Below, piece by piece: positions 37,000 to 46,674 of a DNA stretch of 64,000 bases. A program made the translations under genes and the position numbers. The stretch's first letter is position 1. Every line of letters starts with the position of its first letter. This DNA comes from Geobacillus thermoleovorans (GTDB lineage Bacteria; Bacillota; Bacilli; Bacillales; Anoxybacillaceae), in contig NZ_CP014335.1 in the NCBI RefSeq assembly GCF_001610955.1, forward strand, positions 3,171,001 to 3,235,000. The letters are read 5' to 3'. The notes beneath the pieces were generated by a model. That model was not told the DNA's origin, searched no databases, and saw only the letters and a list, made by a program, of their open reading frames with translations.

Positions 37000-38022
37000 C
37001 TATTCCGTGACACGTTCATATCCATTCGGATTTTGCGACTGCCACCGCCAAGCATCGCGGCACATGTCTTCGATTCCCCGTGTCGCGATCCATCCGAGCT
37101 CCCTCTTCGCCTTCGTCGGATCGGCGTAGCACACCGCCACATCCCCTGGGCGGCGATCCACGATTTTGTACGGGATGTTCACCCCTGTCGCTCTTTCAAA
37201 CGCTTCCACCACCTCAAGGACGCTGTATCCCCGCCCCGTGCCGAGGTTGTACGCCTCCACCCCCGTTGTCTCGAGAACCTTCTCCAATGCCTTTACATGC
37301 CCCAAAGCCAAATCGACGACATGAATGTAATCGCGCACCCCTGTGCCGTCAACGGTTGGGTAATCGTTGCCAAACACGCGCAGCTCTTTCAACTTCCCAA
37401 CCGCCACTTGGGTAATGTACGGCATCAAGTTGTTCGGAATGCCGTTTGGGTCTTCTCCAATCCGCCCGCTCGGATGGGCGCCGATTGGATTGAAATAGCG
37501 AAGAAGGGCGATGCTCCAGCCGTGGTCAGACGCATAAAGGTCGCGCAACATTTCTTCAATCATCCATTTCGTCCGCCCATACGGATTCGTCGGCTGGAGC
37601 GGGAAATACTCCGTAATCGGCACCCGATCAGGCATGCCGTACACCGTCGCCGACGAGCTGAACACGATGTTCTTCACCCCGTATTGGCGCATGACGTCAA
37701 GCAACACCAATGTCCCCGTGATGTTGTTATGATAATAAAGAAGGGGAGCCGCCACCGATTCCCCCACCGCTTTCAATCCGGCGAAATGAATGACCGCCTC
37801 AATCGAGTGCTTGGCGAAGACTGCTTCCAGCGCATCCCGTTCCAACAAATCAGCCTGGTAATACGGAAAATCCCTTTGCGCAATCTCCTGAACCCGCCGC
37901 AGCGCTTCGGGCTTGCTGTTGGTGAATGAATCGACGACGACAATGTCATACCCTGCGTGCAACAGCTCCACGCACGTATGGCTGCCGATATAACCCGCGC
38001 CGCCAGTGATCAGAATGGCCAT
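37000..38022 (-). CDS. galE: UDP-glucose/UDP-GlcNAc 4-epimerase
   Basis: A complete 340-residue extended short-chain dehydrogenase: NAD motif [10 protein letters not shown] at the start, SSSATVYG and the catalytic YGRTKWM (Y-x3-K). It supplies UDP-galactose or UDP-GalNAc for the polysaccharide. It lies between the glycosyltransferase and the priming transferase in the same direction. Confidence 0.94.
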   Translation of the reverse strand: MAILITGGAGYIGSHTCVELLHAGYDIVVVDSFTNSKPEALRRVQEIAQRDFPYYQADLLERDALEAVFAKHSIEAVIHFAGLKAVGESVAAPLLYYHNNITGTLVLLDVMRQYGVKNIVFSSSATVYGMPDRVPITEYFPLQPTNPYGRTKWMIEEMLRDLYASDHGWSIALLRYFNPIGAHPSGRIGEDPNGIPNNLMPYITQVAVGKLKELRVFGNDYPTVDGTGVRDYIHVVDLALGHVKALEKVLETTGVEAYNLGTGRGYSVLEVVEAFERATGVNIPYKIVDRRPGDVAVCYADPTKAKRELGWIATRGIEDMCRDAWRWQSQNPNGYERVTE

Positions 38023-38053
38023 GTCAATTCCCCCATAAATTTATAATCACCTT

Positions 38054-39178
38054 TTATAAATACCGCGAATAAATCTCCTCCATTTCAGCAATCACATGAT
38101 CTAAACCATACGGCTGAATCCGATCAAAGGAGGCCTGTCCCATCTGTTCCCGCAATTCTTTGTCATTGACTAGCCTCACAAATGAATCGACTAAAGAGCG
38201 GTCATCGCCTAAATCAACAACAAATCCATTTATCCCATGGTGTACCAAATCCCTTGAACCCCTTATATTCGTGACAACTAAAGGTTTCTTCGAGGCCATT
38301 GCTTCCATGAGGCATCGGGGCAATCCTTCGCGGAAGGATAATAGCGTTACAATATCCGAATCGGCTAAAATTGCCGGAACATCGCGGCGAAACCCTAAAA
38401 AATGAATGTTTTTTAATTGATTTTGTTTCACATACTTTTGGAGCTCTTCTTCTTTCTCACCCTTGCCCACAATCAAGCAATGAACATCGGAATGATGTTG
38501 CAAAATGTTTTTCCAATTTCTCAAGAGAAACAAATGGTTCTTATTATCGTTTAATTCAGCAATATATGCCACAACAACCTCATTCTTTTTAATGCCAAGC
38601 TGTTCGCGAACATTAGCATCTTGTTCTGCACCATATTGCTCAAGTAAAACACCCACTCCATGCGCAAAAAATAGGGATTCATTCTCTTTGAACCCCAATC
38701 GTTTACCATTCTCGTAATCTTCCCTATTGATGGTTATTAAACCATCAGTCCATCTTCTCGCTAGTTTTTCAGCCGCATAGTAAACCAACCAGTTGAGAAT
38801 AGGCGCTCCTTTATAAAAATGAAAGCCATGAGCTGTATAAAGCACAGGCCCTTGTTTGCATTGTTTTGCTGTATATCTCACGAAAAACGATGCGACAGGG
38901 GTATGGACATGGATCAAATCAAAGGAATGTGTTTGAAACAACTTTTTCAATTCCTTTATCGCTCTGAAATTTGAAAGATCATAAGGGGAGCGCGAAAAAG
39001 AAATGTCCCAACAAACGACCCCCATCTCTTCGATTTCTTCTTTACGTCCGTGACCCGGGTTCGCGGCGGCGTGGACTTCATACCCTTTGTCTTGCAATAG
39101 CTTGATAAATGGCTTATGGAAGGCGGCTAAATGACCGTAGACAGTAGCGGAAAACAATACTTTCTTCTTCTCACCCAT
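38054..39178 (-). CDS. Glycosyltransferase family 4 (EpsD/PglA-like)
   Basis: A 374-residue GT-B enzyme: glycine-rich donor site and DLIHVHTPVASFFVRY in the first domain, then the C-terminal SDIVTLLSFREGLPRCLMEAMA with the E-x7-E nucleotide-sugar motif. The N-terminal VLYTAHGFHFYKGAP is typical of EpsD-type enzymes. It adds a sugar to the lipid-linked repeat at the inner membrane face. Confidence 0.9.
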   Translation of the reverse strand: MGEKKKVLFSATVYGHLAAFHKPFIKLLQDKGYEVHAAANPGHGRKEEIEEMGVVCWDISFSRSPYDLSNFRAIKELKKLFQTHSFDLIHVHTPVASFFVRYTAKQCKQGPVLYTAHGFHFYKGAPILNWLVYYAAEKLARRWTDGLITINREDYENGKRLGFKENESLFFAHGVGVLLEQYGAEQDANVREQLGIKKNEVVVAYIAELNDNKNHLFLLRNWKNILQHHSDVHCLIVGKGEKEEELQKYVKQNQLKNIHFLGFRRDVPAILADSDIVTLLSFREGLPRCLMEAMASKKPLVVTNIRGSRDLVHHGINGFVVDLGDDRSLVDSFVRLVNDKELREQMGQASFDRIQPYGLDHVIAEMEEIYSRYL

Positions 39179-39242
39179 TGTCTATTCATCCATCTCTTTT
39201 CATAAACTAATTAGACATAACATAAAACGCGCAATATAAAAA

Positions 39243-40037
39243 TCATACTTTCATTTTATGATAGTACGCCATAACTCCATTAGGAATTATCATCGCTAAC
39301 AAGGGCTTAAGAGCAAAAAATCTTTGAAAATATGGTATATCGAGTCTCTTACAAGCATCCAATCTTGCCTTCGTTTCGATGATTCTAAATTTTTTCTTTC
39401 TCCTTTTATAGGCATCTCTATCCTCACGATAATAAATTAGAGGTTCTTTGATATTTCTCAAAATAAATCCTTTCTCAAAAAACTTAACCCATAAATCGTA
39501 ATCTTCTAGCCGTTGTCTAGTTAAATAATTATCTGAATATCCCCCAACCTTCAGCAAGCTCTCTCTTTTCATAATAACAGTAGGATGAATAAAGGGAGAT
39601 CCCGTAACCAAGCACTTTTTATTAGGAAACTCCGGAGGCCGCCGTATTCCCCATACTCCATTCTCATCAAACACATATGCAGCTGAACCGCACGCATCAC
39701 AATTATGATCTTGCATAAATCGGACTTGTTTTTCTATCCTGTCCTTTACCATTAGGTCATCACCATCATGGCGCATAATGTATTCCCCTGTACTCACTTC
39801 TAAACAGTTATTTAATGTCTTTGCCAATCCCATATTTTTTTCGTTTTTAATTACTTTTATTCTTTGATCCTTTTCTGAATAACCAAGGGCAATTTCATAA
39901 GTGTTATCCGTAGAGCCATCATCACACATGATAAGTTCCCAATTATCATATGTCTGATTTAATATCGAATCTACGGCTTCACCAAGGGTTTTTCCACAGT
40001 TATATATGCCCATTATTATAGAGACTTTTGCCCCCAA
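39243..40037 (-). CDS. Glycosyltransferase family 2
   Basis: GT-A fold with VSIIMGIYNCGKTLGEAVDS and the donor-binding aspartates in MCDDGSTDNT and MRHDGDD. The end is basic with an amphipathic segment near LLAMIIPNGVMAYYH. The TTG start at 40037 follows GGAGGTATTAAAGAA. The gene is AT-rich relative to galE, in keeping with an acquired glycan locus. Confidence 0.9.
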   Translation of the reverse strand: MGAKVSIIMGIYNCGKTLGEAVDSILNQTYDNWELIMCDDGSTDNTYEIALGYSEKDQRIKVIKNEKNMGLAKTLNNCLEVSTGEYIMRHDGDDLMVKDRIEKQVRFMQDHNCDACGSAAYVFDENGVWGIRRPPEFPNKKCLVTGSPFIHPTVIMKRESLLKVGGYSDNYLTRQRLEDYDLWVKFFEKGFILRNIKEPLIYYREDRDAYKRRKKKFRIIETKARLDACKRLDIPYFQRFFALKPLLAMIIPNGVMAYYHKMKV

Positions 40038-40125
40038 TTCTTTAATACCTCCCTGTTTCGTTCTCCAAGACAGCTAGTGCAACAGCCTTTGAGCCCATTT
40101 CGGGGCTATTAAGACGTGACACCTG

Positions 40126-41334
40126 TCAAAGATCTCTCCGTGTAATTCGTGTAATAATTGCACCCCCTAATTTGCCTATCTGTCCTATCGTTAGAACAAA
40201 ACAGAAAAATAGAAATACCCAAAACTTCTGTTCTAACCAAAGAGTCCAAGAAAACATAAGCTTTGGTATTGATATACTAAATAAATAAAGAAAAAATTTT
40301 TTAAATTGATGATCGATAGATTTACCTACAAATACATAAGCCATGGCGAATCCCATAACAAAAAACACAGGGATACTAATTATCAAGCCCCCTTCAGACA
40401 ATAATTGTAGAAATAAATTATGTGCATAAGAACCACTTAAAACATAATAGTATCCCACACCATTTCCATATAGTGGACTATTCAAAAAATCATTTAGTGT
40501 TGCTTCATAAATCAAATCACGTCCGGAAAACATATCGTCTCTTTTCATTAAAAGCAATTGATAATCTATAAATTGACTATTAATATTGTACATAGATAAT
40601 ATATAGTCCAAATATAGGAACACGGTATACATATTGGAAAAAAATAAGAACAAAAAAAGACATATTAGTAATAAATACAGTAGTTTGAACTTTCTCGTTT
40701 TGATTTTCAATAAGAAGTAAAGTACAATAAATATTATTATTGAAAGCACAGCACCACGTGTTCTAAATAACATTATATGATAAGTATAAACTATAGAACT
40801 ACATAAACCTAATAACCTGAGATGAATCTTCTTTTCTGTGAAAAAAAAGTAAATACCACATATTGCAAGAACAACCCAGCTATAACTCAAGCTCATTTGT
40901 TCTCCTGGATCTATGGATCCACTATCAAGGCTAATGGGCCACCATAAAAAAAGGCATGAAATTATTAATATGTACTTCATTACCTCATTAATATTAATTT
41001 TAACTGAGGCAATATACATTGGAACTAAGCCAAAACAAAAAAATCCTAATAAGTAATCATTCTTAAACATTTCATCCCTTAATAATAAAAATGAAATAAA
41101 AAAAAGAAACGAAAAAAGAAGAATTATAGGGATTATTTTTTTATCAAAATTATAGTGATTTATTATTACCGAAAGGATTCCTAGACATATATACACAATT
41201 GGAATATCTATGTTAAATTTTATTAATACTGCTGAAACCATTACTTGTACCACTAATACTACTGCCAAAAAAAAACTATTAACTTTTATCTTAATATTTG
41301 TTTCATTTGTAATATACTTGCCATATAATATCAT
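40126..41334 (-). CDS. wzy: O-antigen ligase/polymerase-like membrane protein (Wzy)
   Basis: A 402-residue, very AT-rich protein made of about ten to twelve hydrophobic helices, with a large loop between late helices (MKRDDMFSGRDLIYEATLNDF) and the GNGVGYYYV...HNLFLQLLSEGG segment typical of Wzy/WaaL proteins. It would polymerise repeat units outside the membrane. Its start overlaps the end of a small frame interrupted by the adjacent IS630 element (ATGA). Confidence 0.82.
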   Translation of the reverse strand: MILYGKYITNETNIKIKVNSFFLAVVLVVQVMVSAVLIKFNIDIPIVYICLGILSVIINHYNFDKKIIPIILLFSFLFFISFLLLRDEMFKNDYLLGFFCFGLVPMYIASVKININEVMKYILIISCLFLWWPISLDSGSIDPGEQMSLSYSWVVLAICGIYFFFTEKKIHLRLLGLCSSIVYTYHIMLFRTRGAVLSIIIFIVLYFLLKIKTRKFKLLYLLLICLFLFLFFSNMYTVFLYLDYILSMYNINSQFIDYQLLLMKRDDMFSGRDLIYEATLNDFLNSPLYGNGVGYYYVLSGSYAHNLFLQLLSEGGLIISIPVFFVMGFAMAYVFVGKSIDHQFKKFFLYLFSISIPKLMFSWTLWLEQKFWVFLFFCFVLTIGQIGKLGGAIITRITRRDL

Positions 41335-41393
41335 CCAATATCACCCTTAATATTTTTCTTCATCTCAGTGCAATAAAATTTTGCAAATATATA

Positions 41394-42571
41394 CATGCTC
41401 ATTAAAAAGTTAACCTTCGTATAAGTGGTGCCCACTCCGGTTATACTGTTCCTAAGGAAAAGCATGGAAAAGAAGCGGAATTCTGCATGAAACGTCTCAA
41501 AATCACCAACGATCACGGATGGACACCTCGGACACTTCGCAAACAGGAACGGAAAATCAAAAACACCCTTCTTCGCCAACGGGTGATGGCGGTTCGCCTA
41601 GTCATGGAAGGCTATTTGGGCAAAGAGGTGGCCTCCATGGTCAACGTGTGCCGATAAACCGTTTCCCATTATGTGCCGCTGTTCAACGAAGGCGGTCTGA
41701 AGCTCTTGCTTCATCGGGATTTCGCCCCCGGGCGGGAGCCGTTTCTCACCGAAGAACAGCAGGAAGAGATCAAACAGCTTGTGTTGACCACCACTCCCGC
41801 GGAACTGGGCTGGGACGTCGCTTCGGCGTGGAACACCAAACTCCTGCAATCCTATGTCGAAAAGCACTTCGGGGTTTCCATTTCCCGCGAAGCGCTGCGA
41901 AAACTCCTGCACCGCAAAGGGCTGTCGTGGACACGGCCGACCTACACGTTGGCGAAAGGCGATCCGGATCGACAAAAGAATTTTGAGAAACAGATCGACT
42001 TCATAAAAAAACTTAATGGATCCTGGTACGGTCTTGTTGTACCTTGATGAAACCCATATCCGCTCTTACCATGTCCTGCGGTCCACATGGTCGGAAGTCG
42101 GCCGCCAAAAACAAGTGCCGACGTTCGGCCATCATGCCCACGTATCGCTGTTTGGCGCGGTCAACATCCACGATGGCGAAACGGTGCTTCATCAAACGAC
42201 CGCTGCCAATGCCGCGACGTTCTTGGATTTCTTGAGAATGCTCAAAGAGCGCGATCCAGACCGTCTCATAGTCTTGGTGTTGGATAACGCCCGCATTCAC
42301 CATGCCAAAATGGTCAAGGAGTTTTTGCAGGAAGAAGGGCAGTGTTTTCACTTTATTTACCTTCCTCCCTATTCGCCACAGCTGAACCCGATCAAACGCT
42401 TATGGAAATGGCTGAAAGATACGGTGATGGCCAATGTCTTTCACAAGGATCGCAACGATATCATTCAAGCCATTACTCGGTTTGTCAACTACATCCACGA
42501 ACGTCCGGAGGAAGTGCTGCAGCGCTTAGGGTGTGCAGGATGACTGAGAAGTTAACTCTTCATGTTGCATG
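41394..42571 (+). mobile_element. IS630-family insertion sequence, copy 1 (inactive)
   Basis: The ends are imperfect inverted repeats beginning CATGC with a shared AGTTAAC, and TA dinucleotides (41392-41393, 42572-42573) are the target duplication usual for IS630. Closing the insertion leaves a 24-codon frame reading into the wzy start. The transposase frame is broken by a stop and lacks the third catalytic residue. It inserted between the glycosyltransferase pseudogene and wzy. Confidence 0.85.
41487..42543 (+). pseudogene. IS630 transposase, copy 1
   Basis: ATG 41487 opens a helix-turn-helix region, broken by a TAA at 41655-41657 where copy 2 has a CAA codon. The frame changes by +1 after an A7 tract (about 42006-42012), then gives LLYLDETHI (first Asp) and VLVLDNARIHHA (second Asp). 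The third acidic residue is replaced: LNPIKRLW here against HPIERLW in copy 2. The element cannot transpose by itself. Confidence 0.82.
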
Positions 42572-43373
42572 TATATAGAATCGACATCAAACTTCCAAAC
42601 ACCCTCTATTTTTATTGACATAATTTCGAGAAAAAGTCCAGTCTCTTTTTTTCTTTTTCCGAATAGTATATATGTGAAATCTTATCTCGACTAACCGTCT
42701 TGCCTTTAGAGTGCTCCATAAATTCGTAGATTAACTGTAAATTATTTTCCACATTATCTTCTGTATTAGGTATCTTTAATATAAATTCCTCTGTCCTGTC
42801 TATAAAATCCGTATCCTCATAACCAATAACAACTGGCAGTCCAAAATGTAAATACTCTCTTACTTTTAGTGGAGAAGCTTCGTTCATATTGTTTCGATGC
42901 AACGCTAGTGTTCCGATTGCTACGTCACTGAACTTGATTATTTCTATATATTTATCTACATTTAAATACCCATAAGTATAAACATTATTTAAACCAGGAT
43001 CATCGTCTATACCAATTAAGTGAAACTTCACATTTGGTAATTTAGATGCCAAATAATAGATTTTATCTACACCATGCCATAAACAATTCGGTGATCCAAT
43101 AAAAACGGCATTTATCTCGTTATCTTTTACTTTCCTATTAACTAGAGGTACATCATCACTAATTCCATTTCCAATGGTTATTATAGGCTTATTATACTTC
43201 TTTATCTGTTCCTCAAGTTCATAAGTTACCGTAACAAATCCTCTTGCTGAAGAATTCATAATTCCTCTCGTCAACAAATTGTACACTCTTTTTGTCCAAC
43301 TAGCATATAATTTCATTTCTTCTACTTCATCACTATTATACTCTATAACTGTCGGTACTTTTTTAAACATGAT

Positions 43374-44622
43374 CAGGCGTGTTGATTATCCAATAAAATC
43401 CAAAGGGTATAGAAAAAAGAGCACCTTTCCTGTAGAATGTGAGTAGCGACACAAACAAACCCAGGAGGTGCTCTCTATGAACAAGCATACCACACTCCCG
43501 AATTTGATGCAAAAACTTGTTTCGGATGAAGAGATTCAACTGATTGCCGAAGCGGTTGGGTATCGTGATTCGTCTCGAACCTTTACGTTGCGCGAGTTGA
43601 TTCACTTCTTCCTGCTGGCCGCCATGCATCAATGGAAAAGCTTTCGCCACGGAGCCGATGTGGGGCCTCTGTATGGATTGCCGCGATTCCATTATTCAAC
43701 TGTATCCAAGAAAGCGAAAGAAGTTCCCTATGACATCATGAAACGCTTGTTGGCGTTGATCATTTCCAAGTGCAACCGCCAAACCCGCCGCTCGCTTCGG
43801 TTTCCCAAACCGCTTCGGGTGGTGGATTCGACGACCGTCACGGTCGGGAAAAACCGCCTGCCATGGGCGCCGTATCACGGCGAACGCGCCGGAGTGAAGC
43901 TGCACGTCGCGTATTCGCCGGAATCCTCGTTGCCGGCAGACGTGGTGGAAACCATCGGACTGCGTCATGATGGCCCGGTGGGAGAACAGTTGACGAACGC
44001 TCAACAAGTGCTCGTGGAAGACCGGGCGTATTTCAAAATCGAACGCCTCGATCGATTTGTGGAGCAGCATCAGCTCTTTGTCATTCGAATGAAGGACAAC
44101 ATCGAACTTCATCAGAAAAAAAGCTTGAAACGCCTTTCCAGCACATCTTCATCGGTTCAAGCCGACTTCACGTGCCAGTTGGGGACGAAACAATGCCGAT
44201 CGACCAAGCGTCACCGGGTAGTGATCTTTCGAGATGCAAATGGCCGCGACATTCGGGTCGTGACGAATCTCTTCCATGCGTCTGCGGAAACCATTGCCGA
44301 CATGTACCAACAACGTTGGACCGTTGAAGTCTTTTTCCGCTGGGTAAAGCAATATCTGAATGTCCCAACCTTGTTTGGCACGACGGAAAATGCGGTATAC
44401 AATCAGCTGTTTGGGGCGTTCATTGCGTATGTGTTGCTGCGATGGCTGTATGATCAAACCAAAAAACGGACGAACGTCTCTCTTTCCTTCATTTCGTTTG
44501 TTCGCCGTTTTTTCTCTGGGCAGCTTCCTCTCGATTGGAAATCCGGGATGGCCGCTGCTTTGTTTGAGTATGCCCAAATTTATGGAAGACGTATGTCTAA
44601 TTTTGGATAATCAACACTCGTG
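43374..44622 (+). mobile_element. IS4-family insertion sequence
   Basis: The 1249-bp element is bounded by 20-bp inverted repeats differing at two positions (both contain GTGTTGATTATCCAA) and by a perfect 9-bp direct duplication AAACATGAT at 43365-43373 and 44623-44631. It carries one intact transposase gene. Confidence 0.93.
43477..44610 (+). CDS. IS4-family transposase
   Basis: A complete 377-residue DDE transposase. Catalytic residues are visible in RVVDSTTVTVG (D), VEDRAYFKI (D) and YQQRWTVEVFFRWVKQ (the Y-(2)-R-(3)-E-(6)-K signature of IS4). AGGAGGT lies before ATG 43477; the frame is open three codons further to a GTG. With clean ends it may still be mobile. Confidence 0.93.
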   Translation: MNKHTTLPNLMQKLVSDEEIQLIAEAVGYRDSSRTFTLRELIHFFLLAAMHQWKSFRHGADVGPLYGLPRFHYSTVSKKAKEVPYDIMKRLLALIISKCNRQTRRSLRFPKPLRVVDSTTVTVGKNRLPWAPYHGERAGVKLHVAYSPESSLPADVVETIGLRHDGPVGEQLTNAQQVLVEDRAYFKIERLDRFVEQHQLFVIRMKDNIELHQKKSLKRLSSTSSSVQADFTCQLGTKQCRSTKRHRVVIFRDANGRDIRVVTNLFHASAETIADMYQQRWTVEVFFRWVKQYLNVPTLFGTTENAVYNQLFGAFIAYVLLRWLYDQTKKRTNVSLSFISFVRRFFSGQLPLDWKSGMAAALFEYAQIYGRRMSNFG

Positions 44623-44966
44623 AAACATGATATAAAAAGGTAAAGTAAATCGTTGTTGTCTGAAATAAATAATATCTGGTTTCCAATTTAATATTTTTTT
44701 TATTAGGAACGGGTTTGTCGCTAACTCCAAATAGTTTCTAAAAGATATTACTTCGGTATCTAGGGATTCAAATAATGAGTTTAAGCCATATTTTGTAAAA
44801 CAAAATAATTTTACCTCATTACCGTTTTTAGTCCACTCTTTAATCTGGTAATATATCTTTTTCTCTACTCCTCCCTCTTTCTCAAACTTACCAGTGATTA
44901 CATAGGCTATTTTCACTTCTTTCACCTCTTAGGATTTAAACTCAACTTTTGTGCAATTTCCCTCTC

Positions 44967-45702
44967 TTATTGCAACCTAAACGTTATTGATTTCTTAATA
45001 ACTGATTCCGGAACATCTCTTAATTTTCTCGCCGGCACTCCTACCACTAGTTCTTCCTTCTCTACATCCTTCGTCACGACACTCCCAGCTGCTACAGCTC
45101 CATCCTCTTTTATGACCTTTCCGGGAAGAATGGTCGCATTCGCCCCTATGCGTCCTCCATCTTTCACAGTTACACCTTTGAATTTTCCAAACCGTTCTTT
45201 GCTCCAAGCCATATAATTGTCATTTGTCGTGACTACACAGGGGGCAATAAAGACGTAATCCCCTAACTCTGAATAAGCAGTAATATTAGCAATTCGTCTC
45301 TAGTTTGCAATATTTCCCTATCTTGCAGTCGCTTTCGATTTCCACTCCACGTCCAACGATAGTTCTTTCTCCGATCGTTACCCGCTCACGAACAGTCGCT
45401 AAATCGGCGATGAATACTTCATCCCCAATTTCAGCGTTCGCATAAATAATTGCGGAGGTTCCGATTGTTACTCCCGATCCAATCACAGCTGGTGGGAGCT
45501 GCTTGGTTTCAGGTAAAACGGATGCTTTTGCACGTGTCGGCTGTTTACCGATGACAGCATTATCTTGAATCACCACGTTATCGCCGATTTTCGTGCCTTC
45601 ACAAATAATGACATTATTCCCAATGACCACGTTTTCCCCAAAAGAAACATGGTCCCCAATGACTACATTTTGACCTTTCCTAATATCGCACATGCTTTTC
45701 AC
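44967..45702 (-). pseudogene. WbpD-like UDP-amino-sugar N-acetyltransferase, frameshifted
   Basis: A left-handed beta-helix enzyme: VVIGDHVSFGENVVIGNNV and ICEGTKIGDNVVIQDNAVIG early, then GRIGANATILPGKVI and AAGSVVTKDV late. The frame stops after KLETNC at 45286, but one base over it reads ITAYSELGDYVFIAPCVVTT and joins the second part. An extra base within AATT at 45291-45294 explains the break. In the Pseudomonas pathway WbpD acetylates the 3-amino group of UDP-GlcNAc3NA. Confidence 0.85.
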
Positions 45703-45715
45703 TCCTCAAGTATAA

Positions 45716-45738
45716 CCGCCTATACAAATTATAGGCGG
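45716..45738. other. Perfect hairpin CCGCCTATA / TATAGGCGG
   Basis: A 9-bp perfect stem with a CAAAT loop spans the end of the wecB fossil and precedes the wbpD remnant. No T run follows. It may be a transcript-stabilising or vestigial terminator structure. Confidence 0.4.
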
Positions 45739-46667
45739 ACGCTGTCTGAAAGGAAGTCTGCGATTATGTTCGCGATCTTCTCCGATGCCTTTCCATCCCC
45801 ATACAAAGGGGGTGGAAAAATCCGTTGGTTCAAATTGCTGAATTACCTTTGCCAAATCTTCTTCAATTCGGATTGATTAACCGGTTGCCCCTCTCAACCG
45901 TTTCAATCCATTCTGTTTCGGCTCGTTTAGATGCGGAAACTTCACATTTTAAGATAGCCGCCTGCAATTCGTCGAAGCGGCTGTTGTAACCTAACACGTG
46001 GTGATAATACTTGGGCTTGTTGCCGTGGACGCGAATGACGCGGCATTTCTCGACCACCTCATCATCATTGGTGACAATCATTCCCCCGTCACCATAAGCC
46101 CCTAAATTCTTGGTCGGGAAGAAACTGTACGTTGCAACCGTCCCCAGTTCCCCGACCGTTTTCCCTTTATACTTGGCGCCAATCGCCTGAGCGGCATCTT
46201 CAATAATCGCCAAGCGATATTGCCGGGCAATCTCAACAATCGGATCCATATCTGCCATTTGCCCATATGAGTGAAACGGAATGATTGCCTTCGTTCTCGG
46301 CGTAATGGCCGCTTCGATGTTCGATAGATCTATGTTAAATGTTACTGGATCGATGTCGACAAAAACAGGCTTCGCCTCCGTACGCGCGATAGATCCGGCA
46401 GTGACAAAAAACGTAAAAGGCGTCGTGATCACTTTATCCCCTTCCCCTACGCCTACCGCTTGAAGAGCGATGTGGATCGCATCGCTTCCGTTCCCTACAC
46501 CAATGCGGTGCTTGACACGGCTGTATTTGACGATATCCGATTCCAACTTTTTAACGTTCTCTCCCAAGATAAAACGGGACGAGGACATGATCTTCATCTA
46601 ACTTTTGCATGATTTTGTCTTTCATGGATTGATATTGTTCTGAGAGGTCTAGCATTTCGATTTTCAT
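45729..46667 (-). pseudogene. Chimeric fossil: WbpE-like aminotransferase 5' part joined to a WbpI/WecB 3' part
   Basis: From ATG 46667 (MKIEMLDLSEQYQSMKDKI) the frame shifts near 46590 into a DegT aminotransferase (HRIGVGNGSDAIHIALQAV; PLP lysine in FFPTKNLGAYGDGG). After FDELQAAILK a further base shift reads KFPHLNE and then it passes directly into the end of a UDP-GlcNAc 2-epimerase: RAETEWIETVERG, NEEDLAKVIQQFE and, one frame over, PPLYGDGKASEKIANIIADF. The aminotransferase end and the epimerase start are lost, with at least four frame changes overall. Confidence 0.78.
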
Positions 46668-46674
46668 TGTTATT

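Larger units (their letters stand above)
42612..44925 (-). pseudogene. Glycosyltransferase family 4 gene split by an IS4 element
   Basis: The 5' part (44925-44623) encodes VKIAYVITGKFEKEGGVEKK and ends RFTLPFYIMF; the 3' part (from 43373) resumes MFKKVPTVIEYNSDEV and runs to 42612 (SPLKVREYLHFGLPVV is the donor-site region). Removing the IS and one copy of the 9-bp duplication joins the frames exactly, giving a protein of about 355 residues. The break is thus recent and the gene otherwise intact. Confidence 0.88.

Noticed and set aside
37033..37929. 298-codon plus-strand frame
   Set aside because: Antisense to galE, which has complete catalytic motifs; no ribosome site or family support.
40118..40129. 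TGACACCTGTCA palindrome at the end of wzy, considered as a third REP copy
   Set aside because: It differs from GTGACAGGCA in key positions and overlaps coding sequence; too short to call.
41331..41579. 82-codon minus-strand frame
   Set aside because: It crosses the end of the IS630 element and is an artefact of joining the IS end to the small host frame.
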